45,491 bases of DNA. Source: Chromera velia. Taxonomy: Eukaryota; Sar; Chromeraceae. Positions 23,829 through 34,717 of this stretch are shown in pieces. The position numbers and the translations under genes were made by a program. A model generated the notes under the pieces. It saw only the letters and a list, made by a program, of their open reading frames with translations, had not been told where the DNA came from and did not search any database. The stretch is taken from NCBI GenBank assembly GCA_018398765.1, contig JAHBMJ010005917.1, forward strand, positions 9,937-55,427. The letters run 5' to 3'. Numbering within the stretch: the stretch's first letter is position 1; every line of letters starts with the position of its first letter.

Positions 23829-23920
23829 TTTCTTCCTCTGATTCTTTGAGAAAGCGTTCTTTTCTTTCCCGGGTTAAACGGCTTTCTTCTTGTCCGTTTG
23901 CCTTCTCCTTAGCTTCTGCA

Positions 23921-26900
23921 ATGGAGCAAACTCCAGTGATTGAACGATCTCTGTCCGGTCTTCCTGCACCTAGCTCTGAGCTTGCTTCTGCTTTGTCTCC
24001 TCCTGATGCAGCAGATCACACTCCGCCAGCGGTTGGAGTCGAGGAGCACATCGAAGTGTCTCCACCTGATGTCTCTAGTGCCTCTGGTCAGGCTGGGCAG
24101 AGTGATCCACCTCCTCCTGTGCCTCCGGTGTCCGACCCTCCACACCTGGTAGCTGAGGCGTCCTCAAGTGATGGTCCCCCTACACCTTTTCCCGCTCCTC
24201 CGTACCCCCACTCGGCTCTGCCGATGGGGCACCAGGCCGCCTACTACCCCATCGGAACTCCTGGTCCAGGTTTTCCTAGATTTGCTCCTCCACAGGTGAC
24301 TCCTGTCCCTCCTGCTTCAGGCTTCTTCCCTTCTGCAGGCCTGTACGCAACTCCTGTACCGCAGTCCGTATACCATTATTGGCCTCTCTGGCAGAACGTT
24401 CCATCTCTCTCTCCTCCTGTGCCGCCTGTGTAGCAGCAGCCACCCTGGCAGCCTTTCCCCATTCTTTCCCCTGGTCACTCTCAGACTGTTCAAGTTGTGA
24501 CCCGCCGGAGTGAGTTGGCGAAAAAGGTGATTAACCAGTTAGCAATTTTTTTGGGCACCCCCCAGGAAGACGTGGAACTATGGAAAGAGAGCTTCCACGA
24601 GGTGGTAGATGAAGTCCGCTCGTTGGACGGTCCCCATACACTCGGTCCCTAAGACCTATCTGGCATCATCCGTCAGAAGGTCTCTTCAGGGGTGCGAGAG
24701 GTCCTCCGTTCTCGCACTGTGCAGGCCAACCAGATCTACGACCCTTTGTGGCTGCTTCACACCCTCGACAGCCTCTACCTCGGTCCGTACGAGTCCCGTG
24801 TCCAGAAACGCTGGCATGCCATCAAGGCACTTTGTCCTCCCGCCAGTGAGTCCATCGACACCTACTTTGCCCGAGCAGTAAAAGTCTTTGGCCGTCTCCG
24901 TCGATTCGTTCCAGCGATGGCGTTTGGGTCTGAGCCTTTTGTCCCCTTCGAGTACAGCATCCTCCTGGAGTCACCTCCCACTGTAGGAGGCGCTCATCGG
25001 TACGTCCTCGCACACCTGCAGGATTACACCCCCATGGGCCTTTGTAACTGTCTGCGCCGCTACGAACAACAGTTCGGAATGCCGACTCCCTCTGCCATGA
25101 TCTGGTTCTCGGGTGCACCTCCCTCCAGGTCATCTTCTACTCTCAAGCCCAACCACCCCAAGTGTATCTACTGCGGGGTCGCTCACCCATGGAGGAAGCA
25201 TATGAAGTGCATCGCTTGCGGTGCCTCACCTCATGCTGATTGCTCTACTTACCCAACGATCGCTCACGTTTGCGGTTGTGACAAGCAGGGGCACTTTGAT
25301 GTCATGTGTTCCTCAAAGCTCCATGCCTCTAAGAAGGCCGCCAACGTTCACTGCGCGACCGTCTCTTTTGCCTCTGCTGCCGTCACCTCCCCCGATTTGG
25401 TCCACGGCCCTCATTTCGGCAAGGACGATGGAGCAACTGTCGAGGCCGTCGGTGAGCTCTACCTCAAAAAGGTCTCCGCCTCCATCACTTATACCATGAA
25501 GGTACTCGACACCCCAGTCCCTGTGCGGACTGGTGGTCACAACGACTCTTCTGAGGCTTCCGGGGCCGTTGTCTACGCCATCCACTCTGTCGCGCTCGAT
25601 AACGTTATCTTCGGCGACCGCCTTGAGTCCATTACCTTCCTCATCCTTCCACAGTCTTCGATCCCTTTCCTCTTCTTGAAAGCCCTTGCCCAGCAGCTCT
25701 CTGTGAAGATGGATTATAAAGATAATGTCATGGTGATCCCATCGCCCTCTGGGCCTGATATCACCTTGACATGGATTAACCTCAGGGAGTATTACGGCCT
25801 CCCTCTCGTCTAAGATAACGATTCCCCACCTTCGTTGGTGGGCTCAGATGAGTCTGACGACGAGCGTTCCCCCCTGGAGAATGATCCCAATGAGTCAGAG
25901 GACGAGATCGATAACTCTGCCCCCTTCCGTTCTCTTCCTTTTGCCATGTGCATGACCACCTCTCCCACCACCACCCCTGCTCTACACTCGCCTCTAGAGG
26001 GCATTGCGGGTGTCGGGGTTTCTGTGTCTACAGGAGAGGCACCTGAGGGAGTGCGTGTTTATGTGTCTTCGAGAGAGACACCTGAGGGCGTGTGCATGTC
26101 TGTGTCCCCAGAGGAGGCGTCTGTCCCCTCTGGAGAGGGAGTTGAAGGATTGAAGGAGCCAGCGTATCCAGGCGGGCTCGCAGGTAGGGCGTCCACTACA
26201 GCGCAGGATTCTGTGAAAGCAACCACTGGCGGTGATGTCCCTTCTCTTTCTGTTTCTTTTTCTGACGACCGCGATTCTCCCCCCTCTAAATCTCTCTCTG
26301 TCAATGAATCTGAACCTTCTCTCTCTGAGTTCGAGTTTTTTTAACTCACGTTTACGATTCAACTCAAACAGACAGGCACAGTCAAGATTTTTACTGCTTC
26401 TGATTTGTGGGATTCGGTTTGCGGGGTTCATTGCGAGTATGCGCATGCGGGCATGAAGGAAGTGATGGCTCAACTCCTCTTTTATTTCTCTTTCGAACTC
26501 CCGCTCACTGCCATTCGAGCGTGTATCGCTCGTGTTCTCTCTTCTTGCCCTGAGTGTCCACAGGTGAAGGGCCCGGTTAGTTTCTCCATCCCCGGTGTTT
26601 TCTTCACCAAGGGGGCATACGTGGGGGCGAGGCTGCACCTCGACAGCCTGTATTTGAGGGTATCTGACTGCGGTTCGACTCATCAACTCACGGTGCTGGA
26701 GGATTTCCTCCCTTATGGCCTTGCCCCTCGCTTTGCTACTCACCTCAACAGCCACGAGACTGTCGCTTTCCTTGAAAACGTATGGTTCCCTCGTTTTGGG
26801 GTCCCAGAGGAGATCCGATGCGACCAGGGGTCTGAGTTTGCAAACGCCCCCCTCATTGAGCTCTCCAAGCGTCGGGGCTTCCGTCTCTCATTCGCGCCCT

Positions 26901-29883
26901 CCGGCTACAAGGACGGCAATTCTTTATCCGAACGATGGCAGAGAGAGGTGTTTGCCTCCGTCTGCTCTCTCCTCCTTGAGCGTCAGCTCCCCGGCAGCTC
27001 ATGGCCTGAGATCCACGATGAGGCGATTCGACGTTTGAACAACCGAATGTTAGTGCAGGGGGGGGGTTCTCGTCACATAGCCGCTGCCCTCCCTGGTTCA
27101 CTGTCTTGTGTTCACCGTTCTTTCCCCTCTGCCCGCCCTCCCCGCCCGTCTGCTTTATGGACTTATTGCGTGGGAGACATTATTATGTACAACCGGGGCG
27201 CCTCTGGAGGGGGGGGTCGATCAGGTCAAGGTCACAAGTGTGGCCCTGTTTGGGCCCTCTATCGCGTTGTCTCCATTAAAAACGAACACTTCTATAAAAT
27301 TGTAGCCACCAATGAGTCCCTCCGCCAGCTCCGTCCAGCCGTCCGCCCTATCCCATCTGGTATCATGCGCACACAACCCAATCTCTAAGGTGCTACTTTG
27401 GCCGAACGCACAGGGTGGAGAGATTCCGCCTCGCTTCCTTCCTCCGCTGATGCTGCTCTAACTCTGCTTCAGGAACAGGAGGCAGCAACCTTTGCCCCCC
27501 TCTTTGGTCCCGACCCAATAACTGAGTCCCCCCCCAACACCATGATAGTCCCTGTGCCCCCGATCCCTGCCCCTTTGCCTCCTGCTGACTTGCCTGCTAT
27601 CTATGCAACGGAGCCGCCTCTGTCTTCACAGCCTACTCAGCAGCCGATCCCCGAGTCTGCTCCACCGGCAACTCCCCCTCTCGCCTCTCCTTTCCCCGTT
27701 ACGCCTGCCCCACTACAGCTAGGCACAATGGTGATTGGTCATTCCCCCGAGCATTCACTCCTGTGGGTAGGAGAAACCCTTGGTGTCCTGCTGAGTGATG
27801 GAGCAGCACAGGGTGATGTCTGGTATGAGGTCCATGCGTGGGGTTCCCACCAGCGATGTGCTCTGTCCTGCAGGCAGTGGGCACCAGGCTACTATTCCTC
27901 GGGAGGGGGGTATGTCTCGTACAATAAGCGTGCTTCCAAGCGTGCGGTAGAGATTGTTGAACTGTCGCACGGTCAGATCATGACAGCAGGCTTTGAGATG
28001 GAGCGTTCGCGGGGAAATCGCGGGTCTCGTCTTCTCCCTTCTCTCTGCTCTCATTTTGCCTCTGGCTCGGATGGGTGTCATTTCTATGAGTATCTAGGTG
28101 CTCGTTTGTCTGACCCTTCTGTCGCATCTACTGTCGCTTTTCTTGCTTCTATTGATCTGTCGGTGCATGTTGCAACCAGTGGCACGCATCGACCAGTAAG
28201 TTTGAAACATTTGTGTCCAGGACCTGCTTCTTGTCAGCTTGTCTGTTTTGCAAGATCAGAAGGAGGATCAAGGATGGATCGATCGGGAGGTTTACATCAG
28301 GACTCCAATCTCTGAGGTCCCAAGGAACGTTCCTTGCGTCTCTCTCCTCCGTGTGCGCACCGAGAAGCTTCAGAACAATGGCACGCGCAAGTTCAAGACG
28401 CGTACCGTCATCAACGGCAAGCAGGTCCCTCGGGAAGGTTTGAGCGTCGCCACCCGACTCTGCTCCCCCGAAGCTATGCGCATTGTCCTGCAGATTGCGT
28501 TGGACGCTTGCAAGCGTCGAGACGTCGACCTTTCCCTTTAGAAGGCCGATGTCGTGCAGGCGTACCTATAAGCCCCGTTGCCTTCTGATCGCCCCCTCTT
28601 CGCTGCCATCCCCCTTTCCGACCACCCAGACCATAGGCAGTTTCTCTGGGTCCTCCGCAAGGCCGTCTACGGCTTGCCCGACGCATATCTCCATCTTCCG
28701 CTCCTTTAGATAGGAACCAACGCTTTTTCCGGGCGTGTGGGTGTTGCATCGTGCCGATGGTGAGCTTCGTGCTCTCCTGGCCACCTACTGTGATGACCTG
28801 CTCATTTTGGGCATTGAGAAGGATGCGGCAGCTACCATTGACCCCCTCAAGGACATCGTGACGTGCAGCGATTACACCGATCTCTCAGAGGGTCGTTTTG
28901 TTAGTGTACAGTTTGATCTCTCCACCACCGGCATATTCTACCACCAACATAACTACGTCGCCTCCCTTGTCCTCCCTCCTGATATGGCCGGCTCTGACCG
29001 ACGTGCAGATAAGCCTCTCCCTGTCGGGTCTACGCATGAGGACGACACCTCTCCTCTGCTGTTTGCCGCAGGTGTGAAGGTCTTCCGAACCCTGCTCGGG
29101 TAGGTAAGCTACGTGACAAGCTGCACACGGCCAGATATCGCTCTCACACACTCCTACCTGTCACGTTTTCTGGCGTCTCCGACCGAGAGGGCTCTTCGTC
29201 TTCTCCTCGAAACGGTGCGCTACCTCCATTCGCACCCATCTCTTGAGATCCACGTCCGTCCTTCCTCCAACCCGATTAAGCTGACTGCCATCGAGCACGG
29301 GGACTCATCGTTTGGCAACGCCGCCTCCCCATACCCTCAGATGGGCTGGATTGTTTTTATCAACCACTCACCTCTCATTTAGAAAAGCACGAGGCAGTCC
29401 CGTATAGTAAGATCAACTACAAGAGCAGAGGTGCTCGCCCTGGAGGAAGGCATGGACGCCGCGCTGCATTTTGCGAACTGCACCGCCCCCTTCTACTCCA
29501 ACATCCGTGTTGGAATTGGCTACGATGCAGCGAACGTTTTGTCTCTGTTGTTGTCTGGCGCCTCTTCTTCTGCCAAGCGTGCCCTCCTCCCCATTATCCG
29601 GGAGATGCAGGACAAGGCTTGTGTCGTTCCCCTCCAGGCCGCCACTGACTTGGTCGAGCAACACAGGATTGACATCTTTAAGATCCCCACCGAATCCAAC
29701 ATCTCTGACCTCCTCATGAAGGCGCTCAACCTTGGCGCTCTGACTTGTCTCATGAGTCCTTCTCCCTCTCTTTCTCCGGTGTTTGGGAGCGAGATTGTGT
29801 CTTCTTTTCCTCCTCTTGCTCTGCGTGACCACCCAACGATGGAGAAGGAAAGAAGGGGGAATGGGGAGGAGCTGACCGCATGA
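23921..29883 (+). pseudogene. copia gag-pol, disrupted by TAA/TAG codons and two frame changes
   Basis: One frame runs from ATG 23921 to about 28195. It contains a proline-rich N-terminus; a gag core near 24530-25080; Cys/His knuckles (CIYCGVAH; CGCDKQGHFDVMC) near 25160-25320; a protease-like segment to 25810 without a visible DTG/DSG; and an acidic linker. Integrase follows (26400-27390), with an HHCC-like zinc site, HLDSLYL, RCDQGSEFAN and NSLSERWQRE carrying D, D and E. Reverse transcriptase (about 28221-28900) shows KADVVQAYL, KAVYGLPDA and TYCDDLLILG (YCDD instead of YVDD). RNase H follows with TRPDIALTHSYLSRF and RSTTRAEVLALEEG. In-frame stops: TAG 24431, TAA 24650, TAA 25811, TAA 26342, TAA 27386, TAG 28539, TAA 28569, TAG 28711, TAG 29101, TAG 29380; the terminal stop is TGA at 29881. 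Frame changes lie near 28196-28220 and near 28680. Confidence 0.88.
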
Positions 29884-29976
29884 GAGCGTTTTATTTGTTT
29901 CTCATGGTTTCTTTTATGTCTTCTGTCACGTTTCGTTTCTTCTGTCTCGTTTCCCGGTTTTGTCAGCTACCGCTAT

Positions 29977-29988
29977 AGAAAGAAGAAG
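29977..29988 (+). promoter_or_regulatory. polypurine tract
   Basis: AGAAAGAAGAAG lies three bases before the 3' LTR, the expected place for plus-strand priming. Confidence 0.6.
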
Positions 29989-29991
29989 CTA

Positions 29992-30570
29992 CGTAATGTT
30001 CTAGAAGCATGCTGCTCCTGTTCTTTGCTTGTCGATGCGCACTTCTTTTGTCTTTTTCCGTTTGGTAAGGAGCGCATGCCGAGCGAATTGATTTTTAAAG
30101 CGCGTAAGTCCCCATCCAGATCCTTAAATGCTGTGCGCACCACCACTGGTCGGCTCGCCTCACGCATGATATTCATCTTTCCATGCACTTCTCTCTTTGA
30201 CTGATCCCGGCTCGTCTCTCCTGTCAGTGATTCCACGTTGAGTGATACACGCTGAGTCCTGATTGTTTACGTAAGTGATTGCCATCCTTGAAACTCTTTC
30301 ACTTCTCGTTTGGGGCTTTCCAGGGTTCCCGCATGTAGGGACTCCGTCAAGCGTCTCCTCTCGCATCCATTTTGATTCACAAAATTTCTTATTGTTTCAT
30401 CTCGAGCGATTGCTAGAATTGAACGTTTCTCCTCTCAGAGTGGCTCTCTGCTTGCCATTCTATAACGACTTTCTGTAGAATAAGGACCTACGGATCGATT
30501 TCTTTGTGAGTCTTTATTTTTATCTTCGTGTGTAGCTAGATATTCGTTCTTATAGTCTAGCACACATCTC
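29992..30570 (+). repeat. 3' LTR
   Basis: Gap-free partner of 23233-23811, starting CGTAATGTTCTAGAAG and ending CACACATCTC, followed by CTCTAT. Confidence 0.9.
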
Positions 30571-30576
30571 CTCTAT

Positions 30577-31182
30577 AAGTGCGACTGCGAATCAGACGAA
30601 ACCTCAGCTGAGGCTTTCGGTTCCTGGTAGGCAAACAGAAGCTAGAACGGAAGTAGTAAAACTATTTTCTGTCTTTTTTTCTATCTTTTTCTATTTTCTT
30701 TTTCAACTAGCCAGTGTAGCCTTTCAAACGCAAGCGCTTTTTTAATTTTTATTCACCAGAATTTAAAAAATTTCCAGAAAAAAATTAATACGGTATCATT
30801 CGGATTGAAGTGATATTTGCTATGCATTTGCTTTGCTTATTTAATTAAAACGACAGATATAAATAGTTGATCTAAACTAGTACGTTGCTCTATAATAAAA
30901 AAATATTAGTAATAGAGAAAGCTGTCTCTCATATTTGCTGTTCAGCCATCTCGACAGAATTCGAAAGGAATCAATACAATACGCGTTTTGTTATACTTGT
31001 TAAAAAAAAAGAGGATTGCAGTTTTTTCACTACAAAAGTTAGGCAAGATACTGTCGCCGAAATTTTAGTCACGAAAATATATAAAGATTATGAGAATGTA
31101 TGCAAGAAACAGTTCTGTACAGTCAGCACGTTCTTAAATGCAAAGTAATGCTTGTCATCTATGTCGTCTTTGGGGAAACAGC
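30577..31182. other. AT-rich intergenic DNA
   Basis: AT-rich, with runs of T and A (30650-30900). No gene, RNA or repeat recognised. Confidence 0.5.
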
Positions 31183-31404
31183 ATGGCCATTTCTCCCAAT
31201 AGTGATGAAGAGAGCGATAGGGCAAGGACGGCCCCTCCAAGAGCCCAGAGAATCCCATCTCTTCCAAACTTTGGAGACGCTCCGGAAATCATCATGGACG
31301 AGAACGTCATCTGGAAACAGTCTCCCTCTATGTACCTGCAGAGAGACGTTCAGAGAGAAACTCAGTGGGGTCAAGTGCCCCCGGTCAAGCCAGAAGATGA
31401 ATGA
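31183..31404 (+). CDS. possible small gene or terminal exon, unknown product
   Basis: Open frame of 73 codons starting [15 protein letters not shown] and ending PPVKPEDE with TGA, in a short island of balanced base composition between AT-rich DNA and the polypurine array. It is preceded by GGGGAAACAG, so it could instead be a last exon that starts after an AG acceptor at 31180-31181. No family recognised; hydrophilic and proline-containing. Coding status uncertain. Confidence 0.3.
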   Translation: MAISPNSDEESDRARTAPPRAQRIPSLPNFGDAPEIIMDENVIWKQSPSMYLQRDVQRETQWGQVPPVKPEDE

Positions 31405-31418
31405 ATTGCACACGAACC

Positions 31419-31610
31419 AGTCGATACAACAAAGAAAGAAAACAATAAGCAAAGAAAGAAAGAAAGAAAGACTGAAAGACAAAAGGAGAAACAACAAACA
31501 AACAGAGAGAGAGGGAAAGAAAGAAAGAAAGAAAGAAAAAAAGAAAGAAAGAAAGGAGCAAACAAACAAACAAACAAAGCAAGAAAGCAAGAAAGCAAGA
31601 AAGCAAGAAA

Positions 31611-31643
<33 letters not shown>

Positions 31644-31700
31644 CAGGGAAGGAAGGAAGGGAGGAAGGAAGGAAGGAAGGAAGGAAGAAAGAGAGAAAGC

Positions 31701-31736
<36 letters not shown>

Positions 31737-31738
31737 AA

Positions 31739-31770
<32 letters not shown>

Positions 31771-31803
31771 CAGATAGACAGATAGACAGAAAGACAGACA
31801 GAC

Positions 31804-31838
<35 letters not shown>

Positions 31839-31992
31839 ACAAGAAAGAAAGAACAAGAAAGAAAGAACAAGAAAGAAAGAACAAGAAAGAAAGAACAAGA
31901 AAGAAGGAAGGAAGGAAGGAAGGCAGGAAACAAAGAAAGCCAGCCAGCCAGCCAGCCAACGAGAAAGAAAGAAAGAAAGAAAGAAAGAAAAG

Positions 31993-32033
<41 letters not shown>

Positions 32034-32037
32034 GAAA

Positions 32038-32075
<38 letters not shown>

Positions 32076-32220
32076 AACAGATAGACAGATAGACAGATAG
32101 ACAGATAGACAGAAAGACAGACAAACAGAAAGAAAGAAAGAAAGAACAAGAAAGAAAGAACAAGAAAGAAAGAACAAGAAAGAAAGAAGAAGAAAGAAAG
32201 AAGAAGAAAGAAAGAAAGAA

Positions 32221-32256
<36 letters not shown>

Positions 32257-32300
32257 AGGAAGGAAAGAAAGAAAGAAAGAAAGAACAAAGGAACAAAAAT
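31419..32300 (+). repeat. polypurine GAAA/GGAA satellite with nested duplication
   Basis: About 880 bases that are almost purely A and G, with short C- and T-containing islands (CAGATAGACAGA, CAGCCAGC, GAACAAGAAA). The series GAAA run, GA run, AAGGAA, GAAA run, CAGATAGA run, GACA run, GAACAAGAAA run occurs twice, about 300 bases apart (around 31698-31900 and 31963-32190). All minus frames read as Phe/Leu/Ser open frames; these are artefacts. Confidence 0.95.
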
Positions 32301-33441
32301 ACCAGGAACGAAAATACAAGAAAGAAGCGAAGAGTTCTTTCTAGTAAGCGAGAGTCAGAATGAGCGCGAAGAAAAAAATATGGGATGACAAAGGAGAAGG
32401 ACCACAGAGCGACGATAAGGCCTGACCTCTTCTTTTTCCACTTCGAGTCACACAAAACTCATAAGACAGGGAATTAAAAAGATCGCTCCATCACGCTTTC
32501 AGCTGATCGACTGACGTTCTTGTGATTTCGCTGTCAGTCCAGTTCTCCCCTTCACATGTTGTCGAGTCAGACCTGCAGGCATTCACGCAGAGTGCGTGCG
32601 TCAGCCATTTTCTGTCAGAAGATCAGTCAGTCAGTGTTCACTATGGCAAGGAGTGAGCTATTTCAGGGATCCAAGAGCATGAGGAAGTGTGTTGCGTGGG
32701 CAATTCGATCACACAAACGCTGAGTGGTGCACCAAAAAGCGTTGCACAAACGTGTTTAGCAGACAAGCTACTGCCTACCAAGCAAACGTTGCGTGTCATC
32801 CTTCATGACTGGAGAAATACATGAATATTCAGTTGGTGGCGTTGTGAGCATATTTTGATTTGCATGGTCTCTCAAGCCATGGTTTGAAGAGAATTCGGGT
32901 CACAAGTCAAGACTTCTGTGCAAGTGCAATTTAGTGTACCCTTGCATGACTGTGTTCGAGCTTGTGAATGCTTTCTGGACCCCAAGAAAGCTGTACGTGT
33001 GTACTTCTGTCTATCCATATATCCTATCAATGTATCTATCTTTCTATCTATCCATCCCTTATGCTATCCCTGCATTTACCTATCCATCCGCCTATCCATT
33101 CAACCATCCATGCATGCATGCATTCATGCTTCTATTCCATGACCCATTTAGTCACATGGATAAGAAAGATCCGAATATGATCTGTTTGAGTGGTCCCTGC
33201 AGGATTCATGCAGACACGTGATGGCCTTTGTTTGAACTGACAGCTCTTTCTTTCCGTCTAACTGACCAAGCTCCACAGATGGGATGTTGCATACCTAACT
33301 GGACTTCTGGGAGGGCAGGGGAGAGCCATGCTCATAGATATCATGCGTGTGTTGGAAAATCAGGAATGTACGTACAGAACATGTGTCATAGGGTGCCCAT
33401 ATGGTATCAACACAGTTCACATTCACACAGAAAGACCTTAC
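32301..33441. other. no firm gene; probable 3' part of minus-strand secreted-protein gene
   Basis: Between the satellite and the last exon I can place for the minus-strand Cys-containing gene. Further exons of that gene could lie here but I could not phase one with confidence. Contains a TCTA/CCAT-type simple region (33010-33130). Confidence 0.4.
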
Positions 33442-34023
33442 CAGGAGCGCATATATAGAATTCCCCTATTGTACTTGTCCGTGCTCGGGAGGAAGAACGC
33501 GATGGAAGTCTGTCCATCCTCTGTCCAGCACGAATCGACACATCTCTTGTTGTCCTGGCAGTCAACGTCTGAGAACTTGCAAACCTGAACATATAGCGCA
33601 TATCAATCAATGCGCAGATTACCGTACGTCTCTCAAAGGAGGGAGGATTTGGCGATCCAGATGCTGTTTTAAGAGTCATGCTTTGACAGTTGACGTCTGA
33701 GGAAATTGCAAACCGCCAACATCCAACCTCATGATTTAGCTGATCTTGACAATCAAGTGCCGATGTATACCCTGCACAGCTTCACATAAGCTTGCATGAA
33801 TAGTCATCAAGTGAGTTCCGTCTATGTCTCGGTGTCTCGGTCTGCGCTTGCTGACCTTACTCAGGAACATGCTTTGTGTGCCGCTGCCTGCGGAGTCCTG
33901 TCGGATCCTGGGAGCTGCCAGATTGTATTCTGAAGACTGTCCGCATGCTCTTTGAGAAAAGTTGGAGAGCAGAAGCAGGCACAACAGACTGCATGGGAGG
34001 ATAGCCTTGCGCACGGTCTGCAT
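33442..34023 (-). CDS. secreted Cys-containing protein, two exons placed, 3' end unresolved
   Basis: Exon 1 (34023-33856, 56 codons) starts MQTVRKAILPCSLLCLLLLS, a strong signal peptide ending near RACGQ. Exon 2 (33584-33442) follows a CAG acceptor and reads VCKFSDVDCQDNKRCVDSCW, then a hydrophilic stretch to LYMRS, ending TG before a GTAAGG donor. Exon 2 has four cysteines in 19 residues, suggesting a disulfide-bonded extracellular module. Phases match (0, then 2). The ATG lies about 140 bases after a TATATATAG on the minus strand. It is divergent from the four-helix membrane protein gene at 34718. No family recognised; downstream exons are not placed. Confidence 0.5.
33683..33714 (-). repeat. 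diverged intronic copy of exon 2 start
   Basis: Resembles 33554-33585 (the acceptor side and first codons of exon 2): TGACAGTTGACGTCTGAGG against TGGCAGTCAACGTCTGAGA, both followed by TTGCAAACC. It sits in the intron just upstream of the real exon. Confidence 0.65.
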
Positions 34024-34156
34024 CTCTTGTGGGGCCGCAACGGCTTGCGACTTGCTATATATGTGGGTGTGGGTGTGTGTAGTCGAGCAGGATCGTCGAA
34101 TTGACAGAGAAGAGAAACATCTCCGTTTGACGTCATTTGAGTGTCTCAGAACAAGG

Positions 34157-34166
34157 CTATATATAA
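34157..34166 (-). promoter_or_regulatory. TATA box of minus-strand secreted-protein gene
   Basis: TTATATATAG on the minus strand, about 140 bases before the ATG at 34023. Confidence 0.45.
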
Positions 34167-34344
34167 TTAAAGGACCTTGTCCACACAAAATCCGGCCGGC
34201 CATCGAAATAAAATTTGCAATTAAACGTTTTTGGATTTTAGGCAGATGCAATTGCGCTCGTTCGCGCGCGACATATGCACGCGCGGCGCGGTTTTATTGC
34301 AACACGCGCACCAAATATATATATTAATATAATGTTCGAACTGT

Positions 34345-34360
34345 TGCATGCATGCATGCA
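34345..34360. promoter_or_regulatory. TGCATGCA tandem palindrome in divergent promoter
   Basis: TGCATGCATGCATGCA lies between the divergent genes starting at 34023 and 34718, near a CGCGCGGCGCGG block (34262-34292). Same arrangement as at 4758-4793. Confidence 0.45.
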
Positions 34361-34594
34361 ATTTTAACAGCTGACATATCTATATATTCTCGATCGATCA
34401 TGTATATTCATATCATGTTGCATGTGTATGTGTGCATACATACGCACAACAGACTGTCCCTCTCAGATCATGATCGTACCCTGATTGACAGCGAAGGATC
34501 TTGCGGTCATGATCCTTGATTCGATCCCTCGCAATCTGACAAAAACACGCGTGTTGCTTTAAACGACAGTTGAATGTTACTCCGCAACGGCTCG

Positions 34595-34603
34595 TATATA
34601 AAT
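34595..34603 (+). promoter_or_regulatory. TATA box of four-helix membrane protein gene
   Basis: TATATAAAT, 123 bases before the ATG at 34718. Confidence 0.55.
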
Positions 34604-34717
34604 TCATTTTGAGTTCTACTGCTGTTCCCTGCAACGCAGCTCGAAACGTCACTAATTTGGGCTTGTTCACCTCAAGAACTTGTCAACCTCTAACAGATCG
34701 ATTATTTTCCAATCACT

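Larger units (their letters stand above)
23227..30576 (+). mobile_element. Ty1/copia-type LTR retrotransposon with target duplication
   Basis: Two 579-bp LTRs (23233-23811 and 29992-30570) are flanked by CTCTAT on both sides (23227-23232 and 30571-30576), which fits a 6-bp target-site duplication. The internal region carries a primer-binding site, a gag with zinc knuckles, a protease-like segment, integrase, reverse transcriptase, RNase H and a purine tract. Integrase precedes reverse transcriptase, which defines the Ty1/copia order. I count about 38 differences between the LTRs and no indels, so the copy is not recent. The coding region is broken by ten stops and two frame changes. Confidence 0.93.

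Noticed and set aside
25994-26755. 253-codon minus-strand frame inside the retrotransposon
   Set aside because: Antisense to the recognisable linker and integrase of the element; Arg-rich composition is a shadow of the sense codons.
31159-32455. Long minus-strand frames rich in Phe, Leu and Ser resembling membrane proteins
   Set aside because: They are the antisense reading of the GAAA polypurine array; no real hydrophobic-helix pattern or domain.
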